From the NCBI RefSeq assembly GCF_022865125.1, contig NZ_CP094828.1, forward strand, positions 4,085,219-4,149,218: 64,000 nt of DNA, given 5' to 3'. Shown here one piece after another: positions 8,957 through 17,459 of this stretch. A program made the translations under genes and the position numbers. A model generated the notes under the pieces. The model was not told the DNA's origin and made no database searches. It was given only the letters and a program-made list of their open reading frames with translations. The stretch is from Acuticoccus sp. I52.16.1. Its GTDB lineage: Bacteria > Pseudomonadota > Alphaproteobacteria > Rhizobiales > Amorphaceae. How positions within the stretch are numbered: the stretch's first letter is position 1; the number at the start of each line of letters is the position of its first letter.

Positions 8957-9400
8957 ATGGCTTCACGCGCGCTCATCATCGAAGCCCGCTTCTACGACGA
9001 CATCGCGGACATGCTGCAGGCCGGCGCCAAGGCGGAGCTGGCCAAGCGCCGGTTCGAATCGGACGTGATCAGCGTGCCGGGGGTGCTGGAGATCGCCCCG
9101 GCGCTCTCCATGGCGCTCACCTCGGCCCGGCGGCGCGACCTGCCATACGCGCTGTTCGTGGTGCTGGGATGCGTGATCCGCGGCGAGACCTACCACTTCG
9201 AGATCGTCTCGAACGAGGGCAATCGCGCGGTGGTGGACCTGCAGGTGACCAACCGGCTGGCGCTGGGCAACGGGATTCTGACGGTGGAAACCTACGAGCA
9301 GGCGCTGGTGCGCGCGGACCCGAAGCAGAAGGACAAAGGCGGCGACGCGGCCGCCGCGGCCATCGCCCTCTACGACCTGCGCGAAGCGCTGAACCGATGA
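8957..9400 (+). CDS. ribH: 6,7-dimethyl-8-ribityllumazine synthase
   Basis: A 147-residue lumazine synthase, the penultimate riboflavin enzyme. Family landmarks are ALIIEARFYDDI at the N terminus, VPGVLEIAPAL, and the phosphate/active-site stretch GCVIRGETYHFEIVSNE with its catalytic His. TNRLALGNGILTVE follows. A GAAGGACG ribosome site precedes the ATG. The stop overlaps the nusB start as ATGA, a classic coupling in this gene order. Confidence 0.96.
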   Translation: MASRALIIEARFYDDIADMLQAGAKAELAKRRFESDVISVPGVLEIAPALSMALTSARRRDLPYALFVVLGCVIRGETYHFEIVSNEGNRAVVDLQVTNRLALGNGILTVETYEQALVRADPKQKDKGGDAAAAAIALYDLREALNR

Positions 9401-9882
9401 GGGCGCCGCGCAAGGACCACAAGCCCAAGCCCGCCAACAAGCGGGCGGTGGCGCGCCTCGCCGCGGTGCAGGCGCTCTATCAGATGGACGTGACCGGCGC
9501 CGGCGCGCGCGACATCGTCAAGGAATTCGAGCTTTTCCGGCTGAAGCAGGACCTCGACGGCGAGGAGCTGCGCGCCATCGACATGAACTGGTTCGACGGC
9601 ATCGTCTCGGGCGTCGTGGCGCACCAGCGCGAGGTCGACGGCGCGATCGACGAGGCGTTGAAGGAGGGGTGGCCGCTGCGGCGGATCGATCTGACCTTGC
9701 GTGCGCTGCTGCGGGCGGGGACATTCGAGCTGATGTATCGCGAGGATGTGCCCATGCGGGTGATCGTGTCGGAATATGTCGAGGTGGCGAAGGCCTTCTT
9801 CGGCGAGGACGAGCCGCGGCTCACCAACGGCGTCCTCGACGCGGTGGCGAAGAAGGTGCGCCCGGAGCCGATCGGTGGCTGA
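9397..9882 (+). CDS. nusB: Transcription antitermination factor NusB
   Basis: A 161-residue all-helical RNA-binding protein that works with S10 on boxA sequences in ribosomal RNA operons. The AVQALYQMDV segment near the N terminus and the C-terminal ISEYxEVAK-type helix (here IVSEYVEVAKAFFGEDEPR), followed by NGVLDAVAKK, are diagnostic. The Lys/Arg-rich first 15 residues are typical of alphaproteobacterial NusB. ATG 9397 overlaps the ribH stop. The frame is open further upstream, but that part is out-of-frame ribH. Confidence 0.95.
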   Translation: MRAPRKDHKPKPANKRAVARLAAVQALYQMDVTGAGARDIVKEFELFRLKQDLDGEELRAIDMNWFDGIVSGVVAHQREVDGAIDEALKEGWPLRRIDLTLRALLRAGTFELMYREDVPMRVIVSEYVEVAKAFFGEDEPRLTNGVLDAVAKKVRPEPIGG

Positions 9883-10765
9883 CACGCTGGGCGTCGTCGC
9901 GCTGGACACCGGCACGCTGACGATCTCGGCGGAGATTTCCGGCCCCACCGGCGGCCGGCCGATGATTCTGCTGCACGGCTGGCCGGACGACCCGCGCACC
10001 TGGGACGCCCTCCTGCCGGAGCTGCACGCCGCCGGCTACCGCACGATCGTGCCTTACCTTCGCGGCTTCGGGCCGACGGTGTTTCACCAGAGCGCGACCG
10101 TGTCGGGCGATCTCGAGGCGCTGGGGCAGGACGTCCTCGACCTGATGGACCGGCTGGGACTGGCCGAGGCGGTCGTGGTGGGGCACGACTGGGGGGCGCG
10201 GGCGGCCTATGTGGCCGCGCATGCGGCGCCGGAGCGGATCCGGGCGTGCGTGGCGATCTCGGTCGGCTGGGGCACCAACACGGCGGACCAGCCGCTGCCG
10301 CTGAACCAGGCGCAGGATTACTGGTATCACTGGTTCTTCGCCACACCCTACGGTGCGGCGCGGCTGCGCGAGGATCCGCGCGGGTTCGCCCGCTACATCT
10401 GGACCATCTGGATGCCGGACTTCCCCGCGGCGCTCGCCGGGTTCGAGGCGACGGCCGATGCGTTCGACAATCCCGCCTGGCCGGACGTCACCATCCACTC
10501 GTACGCGATGCGCTGGGGGAACGCGCCGGCGAACCCGCAATACGACGCGCTGCGGGCCGCGCAGCGGGCGGACCGCACGATCCGCGTGCCGACGCTGATG
10601 CTGCACGGCGGCGCCGACCCGGTCACGGCGGCGTGGACGTCCGAAGGCAAGGACGGCCTCTTCACCGGGCGCTACGAGCGGCACGTGCTCCCCGGCCTCA
10701 ACCATTTTCCGACGCGCGAGGCACCGGACGCCGTGGCGCGGCACATCCTCGCCTTCCTCGGCTGA
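9875..10765 (+). CDS. Alpha/beta hydrolase, epoxide-hydrolase-like
   Basis: A 296-residue alpha/beta-hydrolase. The oxyanion region HGWPDDPRTWD comes first. The nucleophile elbow is VGHDWGARAAY, so the nucleophile is Asp rather than Ser. That is the signature of epoxide hydrolases and haloalkane dehalogenases. Later come HGGADPVT (acid region) and LNHFPTREAP (catalytic His). The GTG at 9875 overlaps the nusB stop by eight bases. It sits inside the otherwise conserved ribH-nusB-thiL run, so it may be co-expressed by position only. The substrate cannot be inferred. Confidence 0.8.
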   Translation: MADTLGVVALDTGTLTISAEISGPTGGRPMILLHGWPDDPRTWDALLPELHAAGYRTIVPYLRGFGPTVFHQSATVSGDLEALGQDVLDLMDRLGLAEAVVVGHDWGARAAYVAAHAAPERIRACVAISVGWGTNTADQPLPLNQAQDYWYHWFFATPYGAARLREDPRGFARYIWTIWMPDFPAALAGFEATADAFDNPAWPDVTIHSYAMRWGNAPANPQYDALRAAQRADRTIRVPTLMLHGGADPVTAAWTSEGKDGLFTGRYERHVLPGLNHFPTREAPDAVARHILAFLG

Positions 10766-10771
10766 TCGCGG

Positions 10772-11743
10772 GTGGACGAGGACGCGCTGATCGCCACCGT
10801 GTTCGCGCCGCTGGCGACCGCGGCGGGCGCCGACCGGCTCGGCGACGACGCCGCCGCCTTCGAGGGCGGGGCGGGGGACATCGTCGTCACCTGCGACGCG
10901 CTGGCGGCCGGGGTGCACTTCTTCGCCGACGATCCGCCGGCGGCGATCGCGGCCAAGGCGCTGCGCGTCAACCTCTCCGATCTCGCCGCCAAGGGGGCCG
11001 AGCCGTTCGGCTACCTGCTGGCGCTGGCGCTTCCCGCCAGTTGCGGCGAAGCGTGGGCACGTGCGTTCGCCGGCGGCCTCGCGTCGGATCAGGCGCGTTA
11101 CGGCGTCTCGCTTCTGGGGGGCGACACCCTGCGCGCCTCGCCGGGGGGCGGGGCGACGATCACCGTCACCGCCTTCGGGCGCACGGGGGCCGGGGCGACG
11201 GTGCGCCGAAGGGCGGCGCGGCCGGGAGACGTGGTGGTCGTGACGGGGACGATCGGCGATGCCGCGCTCGGCCTGCAGGCGCGGATCGCCGAACCGTGGG
11301 CGATCGAGCCGCAGGACGCGGCCGCGCTGGACCGGGCCTATCTGTGGCCCGACCCGCCGGTCGCCGCGTGGCGTGCCGTGCGGGCGCATGCGGCGGCGGC
11401 GATGGACGTTTCCGACGGGCTCATCGGCGATCTCGCCAAGCTGTGCCGCGCGGCCGGTGTCGGAGCGCGGCTCGACCTCGGCGCGGTGCCGCTGTCGGCG
11501 GCGGCGCGGGCGGCGATCGCGGCGGACCCGGCGGCGTTCGACCGTGCGGTGACGGGGGGCGACGACTACCAGATCCTCGCCACGGTGCCCGGTGACAGGC
11601 TCGCCGCCTACCTCGCGGCCCTCGCCGAGGCGGGGGTCACGGCGACGGCGGTGGGCGAGATCGTCGCCGGCGAGACGCGGGTGGCGCTGACGCGCGAGGG
11701 GCGGTCGGCCGAGGTCCGCGACGGGCGCTTCCAACATTTCTGA
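10772..11743 (+). CDS. thiL: Thiamine-monophosphate kinase
   Basis: A 323-residue enzyme that phosphorylates thiamine monophosphate to the cofactor thiamine pyrophosphate. It shows the PurM/ThiL fold signatures: GDDAAAF near the N terminus for metal and ATP binding, VTCDALAAGVHF, VNLSDLAAKGAEP, LLGGDTLR, and MDVSDGLIGDL in the C-terminal half. It starts with GTG six bases after the hydrolase stop. The nusB-thiL association is common in proteobacteria. No thiamine riboswitch was seen near it. Confidence 0.94.
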   Translation: MDEDALIATVFAPLATAAGADRLGDDAAAFEGGAGDIVVTCDALAAGVHFFADDPPAAIAAKALRVNLSDLAAKGAEPFGYLLALALPASCGEAWARAFAGGLASDQARYGVSLLGGDTLRASPGGGATITVTAFGRTGAGATVRRRAARPGDVVVVTGTIGDAALGLQARIAEPWAIEPQDAAALDRAYLWPDPPVAAWRAVRAHAAAAMDVSDGLIGDLAKLCRAAGVGARLDLGAVPLSAAARAAIAADPAAFDRAVTGGDDYQILATVPGDRLAAYLAALAEAGVTATAVGEIVAGETRVALTREGRSAEVRDGRFQHF

Positions 11744-11841
11744 TCGCGCCCGTGTCGCGCCGTCGTCCGTTTCGGGCTGACAATCGGGGATCGCTTTTGT
11801 ATCAACGCCCGGTTGTTCACGGGATTGTTTAAAGGGCTCGT

Positions 11842-12522
11842 ATGCGTGAGATCACCATTGTCGGCTTCCCCAAGTGCGGGACGTCGGCACTGATCCGCCG
11901 CTTCGAGGAGGAGGAGGACGTTCACGTCATCCGCTCCGCCGGCGGTTCGGTGGACGCCAAATTTCCCGACCGCGCGAACCTGCCGCTCGACAAGATCATC
12001 GTTCACAAGTGCCCCTCCTACGTGCTGAAGCGGGAAGACCTCGAGCAGCTCAACGGGGAGATCGCGCCGGATGCGCAGATCGTCTTGTGCTTTCGCCGGC
12101 TGCCGCGGGTGCTCTTGTCCTGGCACAACATGCACCGGCGGATCGCGCGGACCGGGGCGCACTTGCAGCCGAACCACTTCGTCCACCGCGACCCGGAGTT
12201 CTGGGCCCATTGCTCGGTGGACGACTACTACCATCGCAGCGTCCACCGCTTCCGGATCGACATGTTCTTCGACCAGATGCTGCGCGTCTTCCCGGCCGAA
12301 CGGGTGACGGTGGTGGCGCAGGAGCGGATGGCACGCTCGGTCGCCAACGTCGTCAAGCTGTTGAAGGGTGAAGCGCCGGTGGAGGACGAGACCGAGATGC
12401 ACCGCGGCTACGCCGACAAGGCGCAGCTGCCGATCGAGCCGGCGGTGCTGGACGCGCTGGAGGAGAACTATCAGCGCTTCATGGCGCTGGTGGCGCAATC
12501 CAAGGTGCGTACTTTGGTCTGA
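11842..12522 (+). CDS. Sulfotransferase-like protein
   Basis: A 226-residue protein. The N-terminal VGFPKCGTSAL is the 5'-phosphosulfate-binding P-loop of PAPS-dependent sulfotransferases, and VLCFRRLPRVLLSWHNMHRR resembles their 3'-phosphate-binding segment (R-x-P...S). It is at the short end for the family and has no signal peptide, so it is presumably cytoplasmic. The acceptor is unknown; bacterial relatives modify polysaccharides, lipids or small molecules. A 98-base AT-richer leader containing TTGTTTAAA precedes the ATG, suggesting its own promoter. It is unrelated in role to its neighbours. Confidence 0.72.
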   Translation: MREITIVGFPKCGTSALIRRFEEEEDVHVIRSAGGSVDAKFPDRANLPLDKIIVHKCPSYVLKREDLEQLNGEIAPDAQIVLCFRRLPRVLLSWHNMHRRIARTGAHLQPNHFVHRDPEFWAHCSVDDYYHRSVHRFRIDMFFDQMLRVFPAERVTVVAQERMARSVANVVKLLKGEAPVEDETEMHRGYADKAQLPIEPAVLDALEENYQRFMALVAQSKVRTLV

Positions 12523-12642
12523 GGTGTTGCGCCGCGGCGGGCCGTTCCTTGCGAAATCGGGAACATCCAGGCTTGGCTCGGGCCCTCTTTCTTGCCAGCG
12601 TCGAGGCACCCGACTAGAACCCTCGATTGACGGAGGAACCCG

Positions 12643-12807
12643 ATGGCCAGTGAACCGACTTATTCCTTTGCGGACGAAAGCGGCAACCCGCCGCGCACCG
12701 ACTATCAGGATCACGTGCGCACCTACGAGGCGTTCGTTTCCCTGACAAAGTGGGGGATCGGCACCGTTGTGGTCATCTTGATCGCTATGGCCGTCTTCCT
12801 CCTATAA
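12643..12807 (+). CDS. aa3-type cytochrome c oxidase subunit IV
   Basis: A 54-residue single-helix protein, MASEPTYSFADE... then Y-x-DHVRTYEAFVSLTKWG, followed by a hydrophobic helix to the C terminus (GTVVVILIAMAVFLL). This matches the small bacterial subunit IV of aa3 oxidase. The D-H-x-x-TY-x-x-F motif before the helix is the family signature. It is preceded by GGAGGAAC, a good ribosome site. In many alphaproteobacteria the same small gene sits directly upstream of the transhydrogenase genes, as here, rather than with the other oxidase subunits. Confidence 0.88.
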   Translation: MASEPTYSFADESGNPPRTDYQDHVRTYEAFVSLTKWGIGTVVVILIAMAVFLL

Positions 12808-12847
12808 TACACGACGCGACACCTAAGTTCGCGACAGGAGGATACGC

Positions 12848-14017
12848 TTGAAGATCGCCGTTCCGGCCGAGGCCGAAGACACGCGCGTCGCTGCAACGCC
12901 CGACGTTGTGAAGCGCTACGTCAATGCCGGCGCCGAAGTTGCAATCGAGAGCGGGGCTGGCGCGGACTCGCGCGTGACCGACGAGGCGTACCGCGAGGCG
13001 GGCGCCACCATCGCCGACTCCGCCGAGGCCGCCGTCAGCGGGGCCGACATCATTCTGACCGTGCGGCGCCCGTCCGCGGCGGTGCTGGGCGCGGCCAAAC
13101 GCGGCGCCTTCCTGATCGGCGCGCTCGACCCCTACGGGGACGCGGACGGGATGAAGGCGATCGCCGACGCCGGCCTCGCCGCGGTGGCGATGGAGCTGAT
13201 GCCGCGCATCACCCGCGCGCAGTCCATGGACATTCTCTCCAGCCAGGCCAATCTCGCCGGCTACCAGGCGGTCATCGACGCCGCCTCGGTCTACGACCGG
13301 GCCATCCCGATGATGATGACTGCGGCGGGCACCGTCCCGGCGGCCAAGATCTTCGTGATGGGCGCGGGCGTGGCGGGCCTTCAGGCGATCGCCACGGCGC
13401 GGCGCCTGGGCGGCGCCGTCTCGGCGACCGACGTGCGGCCGGCCGCGAAGGAGCAGGTCGCCTCGCTGGGCGCCAAGTTCATCGCGGTGGAGAACGAAGA
13501 GTTCAAGGCGGCCGAGACGGCCGGCGGCTACGCCAAGGAGATGAGCGAGGACTACCGCCGGCAGCAGGCCGAGCTGGTCGCCGCGCACATCGCCAAGCAG
13601 GACATCGTCATCACGACCGCGCTCATCCCCGGCCGCCCGGCGCCGAAGCTGATCTCGGCGGCGATGGTGGCGTCGATGAACCCCGGCTCGGTGATCGTCG
13701 ACCTCGCGGTGGAGCGGGGCGGCAACGTCGAGGGGGCGGTTCCGGGCGACGTGGTCACGGTGGGTCCGACGACCATCATCGGCCACACCAACATGCAGGG
13801 CCGAATCGCGGCCTCGGCCTCGCTGCTCTACGCCAAGAACCTCTACACCTTCATCGACACCGTGCTTCTCGACAAGGAGAAGGCGTTCGCCCCGAAATGG
13901 GACGACGAGCTGATGACTGCGACGCTGCTGACGAAGGACGGGGGCCTGGTGCATCCGAAGTTCGGGGGGACGGCGCCGGCAACGGCGGCGCCTCAGGCTG
14001 CAAGCTCCGCGGGCTGA
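12848..14017 (+). CDS. pntAA: NAD(P) transhydrogenase subunit alpha part 1
   Basis: A 389-residue NAD(H)-binding component (domain I) of the proton-translocating transhydrogenase. The enzyme uses proton-motive force to drive hydride transfer from NADH to NADP+. The Rossmann motif is FVMGAGVAGLQAIATARRLG, and the family loop RQQAELVAAHIAKQDIVI precedes TTALIPGRPAP. The C-terminal tail is short and Ala-rich because the membrane part is encoded separately. It starts with TTG behind a GACAGGAGG ribosome site. The three-gene split is the Rhodospirillum-type arrangement. Confidence 0.95.
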   Translation: MKIAVPAEAEDTRVAATPDVVKRYVNAGAEVAIESGAGADSRVTDEAYREAGATIADSAEAAVSGADIILTVRRPSAAVLGAAKRGAFLIGALDPYGDADGMKAIADAGLAAVAMELMPRITRAQSMDILSSQANLAGYQAVIDAASVYDRAIPMMMTAAGTVPAAKIFVMGAGVAGLQAIATARRLGGAVSATDVRPAAKEQVASLGAKFIAVENEEFKAAETAGGYAKEMSEDYRRQQAELVAAHIAKQDIVITTALIPGRPAPKLISAAMVASMNPGSVIVDLAVERGGNVEGAVPGDVVTVGPTTIIGHTNMQGRIAASASLLYAKNLYTFIDTVLLDKEKAFAPKWDDELMTATLLTKDGGLVHPKFGGTAPATAAPQAASSAG

Positions 14018-14088
14018 CACCCACAGACCAACCAGAACAGCCGTGAGCCCCGGTCGGCCCGACCGGTGTGGCGAGCAGGGAAGAGCGA

Positions 14089-14610
14089 ATGAACGAGGAC
14101 AACGCCGAAGCCGCCTTGGAGGCGGCGCGCACCGCCGCCGAAGCTGCTGCGCGGTCCAGCGACGCGGCGCAGGCGGCGACGGTCGCGGCCGACGCGGCGA
14201 CGAAAGCGGCCGAGGCGTCGCACGCCGCGTCCGTCGCGGCGGAGGCCGCGGGCCATGCGGCGCAGCAGGCGGATGCGCTGGCGGTCGCCGCCAGCGCCGC
14301 CACCGCCGGGGCCATCGACCCGACGATCTTCCGCCTGGCGATCTTCGTGCTGGCGATCTTCGTCGGCTACTACGTGGTCTGGTCGGTGACGCCGGCGCTG
14401 CACACGCCGCTGATGAGCGTCACCAACGCGATCTCCTCGGTCATCGTCGTGGGCGCGCTGCTGGCCACCGGCGTCTCCTTCGCGGAGGCGGACGGGGCGT
14501 TGTGGGCCAAGGTGTTCGGCTTCATCGCGCTCATCCTGGCGTCGGTGAACATCTTCGGCGGCTTCCTCGTCACCCAGCGCATGCTGGCGATGTACAAGAA
14601 GAAGCGATGA
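14089..14610 (+). CDS. pntAB: NAD(P) transhydrogenase subunit alpha part 2
   Basis: The small membrane component. The C-terminal 90 residues hold three helices ([53 protein letters not shown]) ending in [11 protein letters not shown], the usual family end. About 70 residues before them are extremely Ala-rich with a coiled-coil-like rhythm, an N-terminal extension compared with compact homologues. ATG 14089, preceded by GGGAAGAGCGA, is preferred; a GTG at 14068 would add seven residues. Together with pntAA and pntB it forms the proton channel. Confidence 0.9.
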   Translation: MNEDNAEAALEAARTAAEAAARSSDAAQAATVAADAATKAAEASHAASVAAEAAGHAAQQADALAVAASAATAGAIDPTIFRLAIFVLAIFVGYYVVWSVTPALHTPLMSVTNAISSVIVVGALLATGVSFAEADGALWAKVFGFIALILASVNIFGGFLVTQRMLAMYKKKR

Positions 14611-14791
14611 CGTCCCGCCTCTGGCGCGCGCGGGGTGGCCTGGCGGCCGCGATCGTGCGGCGCGCCGCCCCGTCCGGGCCTCACCGGTCCGGCGCGGCTC
14701 CCTTCGTTCGGCGTAGCGGGCCCCGCGCCCGCATCCACGCCGCCGCCGGCACCCATCGGCCTCACAACGACAAGAAGCGATTGGACGAGCA

Positions 14792-16198
14792 ATGAGCCCC
14801 AACATCGCCGCCATCCTGTATCTGATCTCCGGCGTCCTGTTCATTCTGGCACTGCGCGGTCTCTCGCACCCGACGTCGAGCCGCCAGGGCAACATGTTCG
14901 GCATGATCGGCATGGCGATCGCCATCCTGACGACGCTGATCGTCGCAGCGCCGGACGTGCTGGGCTGGGTGCTGATCCTGCTGGGCGTCGGCATCGGCGG
15001 TGGCATCGGCGCCGTGATGGCGCGGCGCATCCCCATGACCGCGATGCCGCAGCTCGTCGCCGCCTTCCACTCGCTGGTGGGTCTCGCGGCCGTCTTCGTG
15101 GCGGCGGGCGCGCTCTATGCGCCGGAGGCCTTCGGCATCGGCACGCCCTTCCACATCAAGACGCTGTCGCTGGTCGAGATGGCGATCGGCGCGGCGATCG
15201 GCGCGCTGACCTTCACCGGCTCGGTCATCGCCTTCGCCAAGCTGGACGGTCGCATGTCGGGCAAGCCGATCCTGCTTCCGGCGCGCCACCTCATCAACGC
15301 CGGCCTCGCGATCGTCCTGATCCTGCTGGTGGTGTGGTTCGTCGGCGCGGACGAGATGGTGCTGCAGCAGCGCTTCCTGTTCTGGCTCATCGTGCTGGCG
15401 GCGCTGGCGCTGGGCGGGCTCATCATCATCCCGATCGGCGGGGCTGACATGCCCGTCGTCGTGTCGATGCTGAACTCGTACTCGGGCTGGGCGGCGGCCG
15501 GCATCGGTTTCACGCTGGGCAACACCGCGCTCATCATCACCGGCGCGCTGGTCGGCTCCTCTGGCGCGATCCTGTCCTACATCATGTGCAAGGGCATGAA
15601 CCGCTCGTTCATCTCGGTCATCCTCGGCGGCTTCGGCGGCGAGACGGCCGGCCCCGCGGGCGACCTCGGCGACCGCACGGTCAAGCAGGGCTCGGCCGAA
15701 GACGCGGCCTACATGATGAAGAACGCCGGGTCGGTCATCATCGTGCCGGGTTACGGCATGGCGGTGGCGCAGGCCCAGCACGCTCTGCGCGAGATGGCCG
15801 ACGTCCTCAAGGAGGAGGGCATCTCCGTGAAGTACGCGATCCACCCGGTCGCGGGCCGCATGCCGGGGCACATGAACGTACTCCTGGCCGAGGCGCAGGT
15901 GCCCTACGAAGACGTCTTCGAGCTGGAGGACATCAACTCGGAGTTCGCGCAGACGGACGTCGCCTTCGTCATCGGCGCCAACGACGTGACGAACCCGGCG
16001 GCGCGCGACGACCCGTCCTCGCCGATCTACGGCATGCCGATCCTCGACGTCGACAAGTCGAAGACGGTGCTGTTCGTCAAGCGCTCGTTGGGCTCGGGTT
16101 ACGCCGGCATCGACAACACGTTGTTCTACAAGGACAACAACATGATGCTGTTCGGCGACGCCAAGAAGATGGTCGAAGAGATCGTCAAGGCGCTCTGA
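14792..16198 (+). CDS. pntB: NAD(P) transhydrogenase subunit beta
   Basis: A 468-residue subunit. Residues 1 to about 260 form multiple transmembrane helices of the proton path. The C-terminal domain III binds NADP(H) with VPGYGMAVAQAQH, then AIHPVAGRMPGHMNVLLAEA and VAFVIGANDVTNPAA. The C terminus, DNTLFYKDNNMMLFGDAKKM, is characteristic. A terminator follows 42 bases after the stop, closing the pnt operon. The 181 bases between pntAB and pntB hold no convincing gene. Confidence 0.97.
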   Translation: MSPNIAAILYLISGVLFILALRGLSHPTSSRQGNMFGMIGMAIAILTTLIVAAPDVLGWVLILLGVGIGGGIGAVMARRIPMTAMPQLVAAFHSLVGLAAVFVAAGALYAPEAFGIGTPFHIKTLSLVEMAIGAAIGALTFTGSVIAFAKLDGRMSGKPILLPARHLINAGLAIVLILLVVWFVGADEMVLQQRFLFWLIVLAALALGGLIIIPIGGADMPVVVSMLNSYSGWAAAGIGFTLGNTALIITGALVGSSGAILSYIMCKGMNRSFISVILGGFGGETAGPAGDLGDRTVKQGSAEDAAYMMKNAGSVIIVPGYGMAVAQAQHALREMADVLKEEGISVKYAIHPVAGRMPGHMNVLLAEAQVPYEDVFELEDINSEFAQTDVAFVIGANDVTNPAARDDPSSPIYGMPILDVDKSKTVLFVKRSLGSGYAGIDNTLFYKDNNMMLFGDAKKMVEEIVKAL

Positions 16199-16240
16199 CC
16201 GGCCGCGCCGCCCTCGACGGCCGGCACCCACCACCGCACC

Positions 16241-16270
16241 GAGGCGCCCCCGTGGCGCCTCTTTGCGTTT
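16241..16270 (+). terminator. Intrinsic terminator of the pnt operon
   Basis: Arms GAGGCGCC (16241-16248) and GGCGCCTC (16254-16261) enclose a five-base loop and are followed by TTTGCGTTT. It is placed just after pntB. Confidence 0.75.
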
Positions 16271-16478
16271 ACGCTCGCGCGGGGCGGTATATTTGGCGGT
16301 TCGTTACGTGCGCCGGACGCTATGTTCCCATGCCGTTATCTGACTATACCATGCGCGGAATATGGCACGCGAGGGACGGGCACGCTCGGGCCGCGGGTGC
16401 GACCGGTCGCCAGTGGCGGTTGCGGCCGCGGCCGGCCGAGGCGCGTCGCGTGGCGCCCCGAGGAAGCGAAGGATCGAT

Positions 16479-17450
16479 ATGCGCATTGTGGTGATCATAT
16501 GCCCGCCGGCGTTGCGGCAACGGCTGCCGGCGGCGATCGGGGAGGAGGTCGAAATCGTCACCCTTCCGGTCGAGGCGCGCAATTCCGACGTCTACGACAT
16601 CGAGTTCCGGCCGGACGACGTCGTCCTCTCGATGGATCTGACGCGGCCGGGCGGCAAGCTGCCGCGGGTGGCGCTGTTGCAGCTTCCCGGCGCCGGCACC
16701 GACCGGATCGACCTCGACGCGTTGGCGCCGGAGACGAGCGTGTGCAACGTCTTCGAGCATGAGATCCCGATCGCGGAGTTCGTGCTGGCGGCGATGCTCG
16801 AATGGGAGATCCGCATCGCCGATCTGAGGGCGATGTTCACCGCCGAGAGCTGGCCCGGCCTCAGCCGTGCGCGCGGCCTGCACGGGGAACTCTACGGCAA
16901 AACGCTGGGCGTCGTCGGCTTCGGGCGCATCGGCCGGGAGGCGGCCAAGCGGGCGGCCGCGTTCGGCATGACGGTGCTCGCCGTCGCGCGGCGCCCGGAC
17001 GGCGGTCCGGCCGACGAGGTGCACCCGACCGCGGCGCTCGCCGACGTGCTGCCGCGTTGCGACTACGTCCTCGACACGCTCCCCCTCGACGAGGCGACGC
17101 GCGGGATCTTCGACGGGCCGATGTTGGCGCGGATGAAGCCGACGGGGGTCATCATCAACGTCGGCCGCGGGCAGACGATCGACGAGGAGGCGCTGTTCAC
17201 GGCGCTGTCGCAGAAGACCATCGGCGGGGCGATCCTGGACGTGTGGTACCAGTACGCCCGCGACCCGAGCGAGACGCCGCCGCCCTCGCGGTTCGACTTC
17301 TTCTCGCTCGACAACGTGATCCTGACGCCGCACGCCTCGGCGGTGACGGGCAGCCTGTGGGACCGCCGGGCGGCGACGATCGCGGAGAATTTCCGGCGCT
17401 TGGAGAGGGGCGAGCCGCTTCTCAACGTGGTGCGCGCGGGAACCCGCTGA
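16479..17450 (+). CDS. D-isomer-specific 2-hydroxyacid dehydrogenase
   Basis: A 323-residue NAD(P)-dependent dehydrogenase. The nucleotide-binding loop is LGVVGFGRIGREAAKRAAAFG. Catalytic Arg lies in INVGRGQTIDEEAL and catalytic His in LTPHASAVTGS; the segment between them, ILDVWYQY, corresponds to the position of the catalytic Glu region but lacks the usual Phe-Glu. ATG 16479 with AAGGAT upstream gives a normal N terminus. The substrate is not predictable. It stands alone and converges with the chemoreceptor gene nine bases further on. Confidence 0.85.
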   Translation: MRIVVIICPPALRQRLPAAIGEEVEIVTLPVEARNSDVYDIEFRPDDVVLSMDLTRPGGKLPRVALLQLPGAGTDRIDLDALAPETSVCNVFEHEIPIAEFVLAAMLEWEIRIADLRAMFTAESWPGLSRARGLHGELYGKTLGVVGFGRIGREAAKRAAAFGMTVLAVARRPDGGPADEVHPTAALADVLPRCDYVLDTLPLDEATRGIFDGPMLARMKPTGVIINVGRGQTIDEEALFTALSQKTIGGAILDVWYQYARDPSETPPPSRFDFFSLDNVILTPHASAVTGSLWDRRAATIAENFRRLERGEPLLNVVRAGTR

Positions 17451-17459
17451 GGCGGCCCC

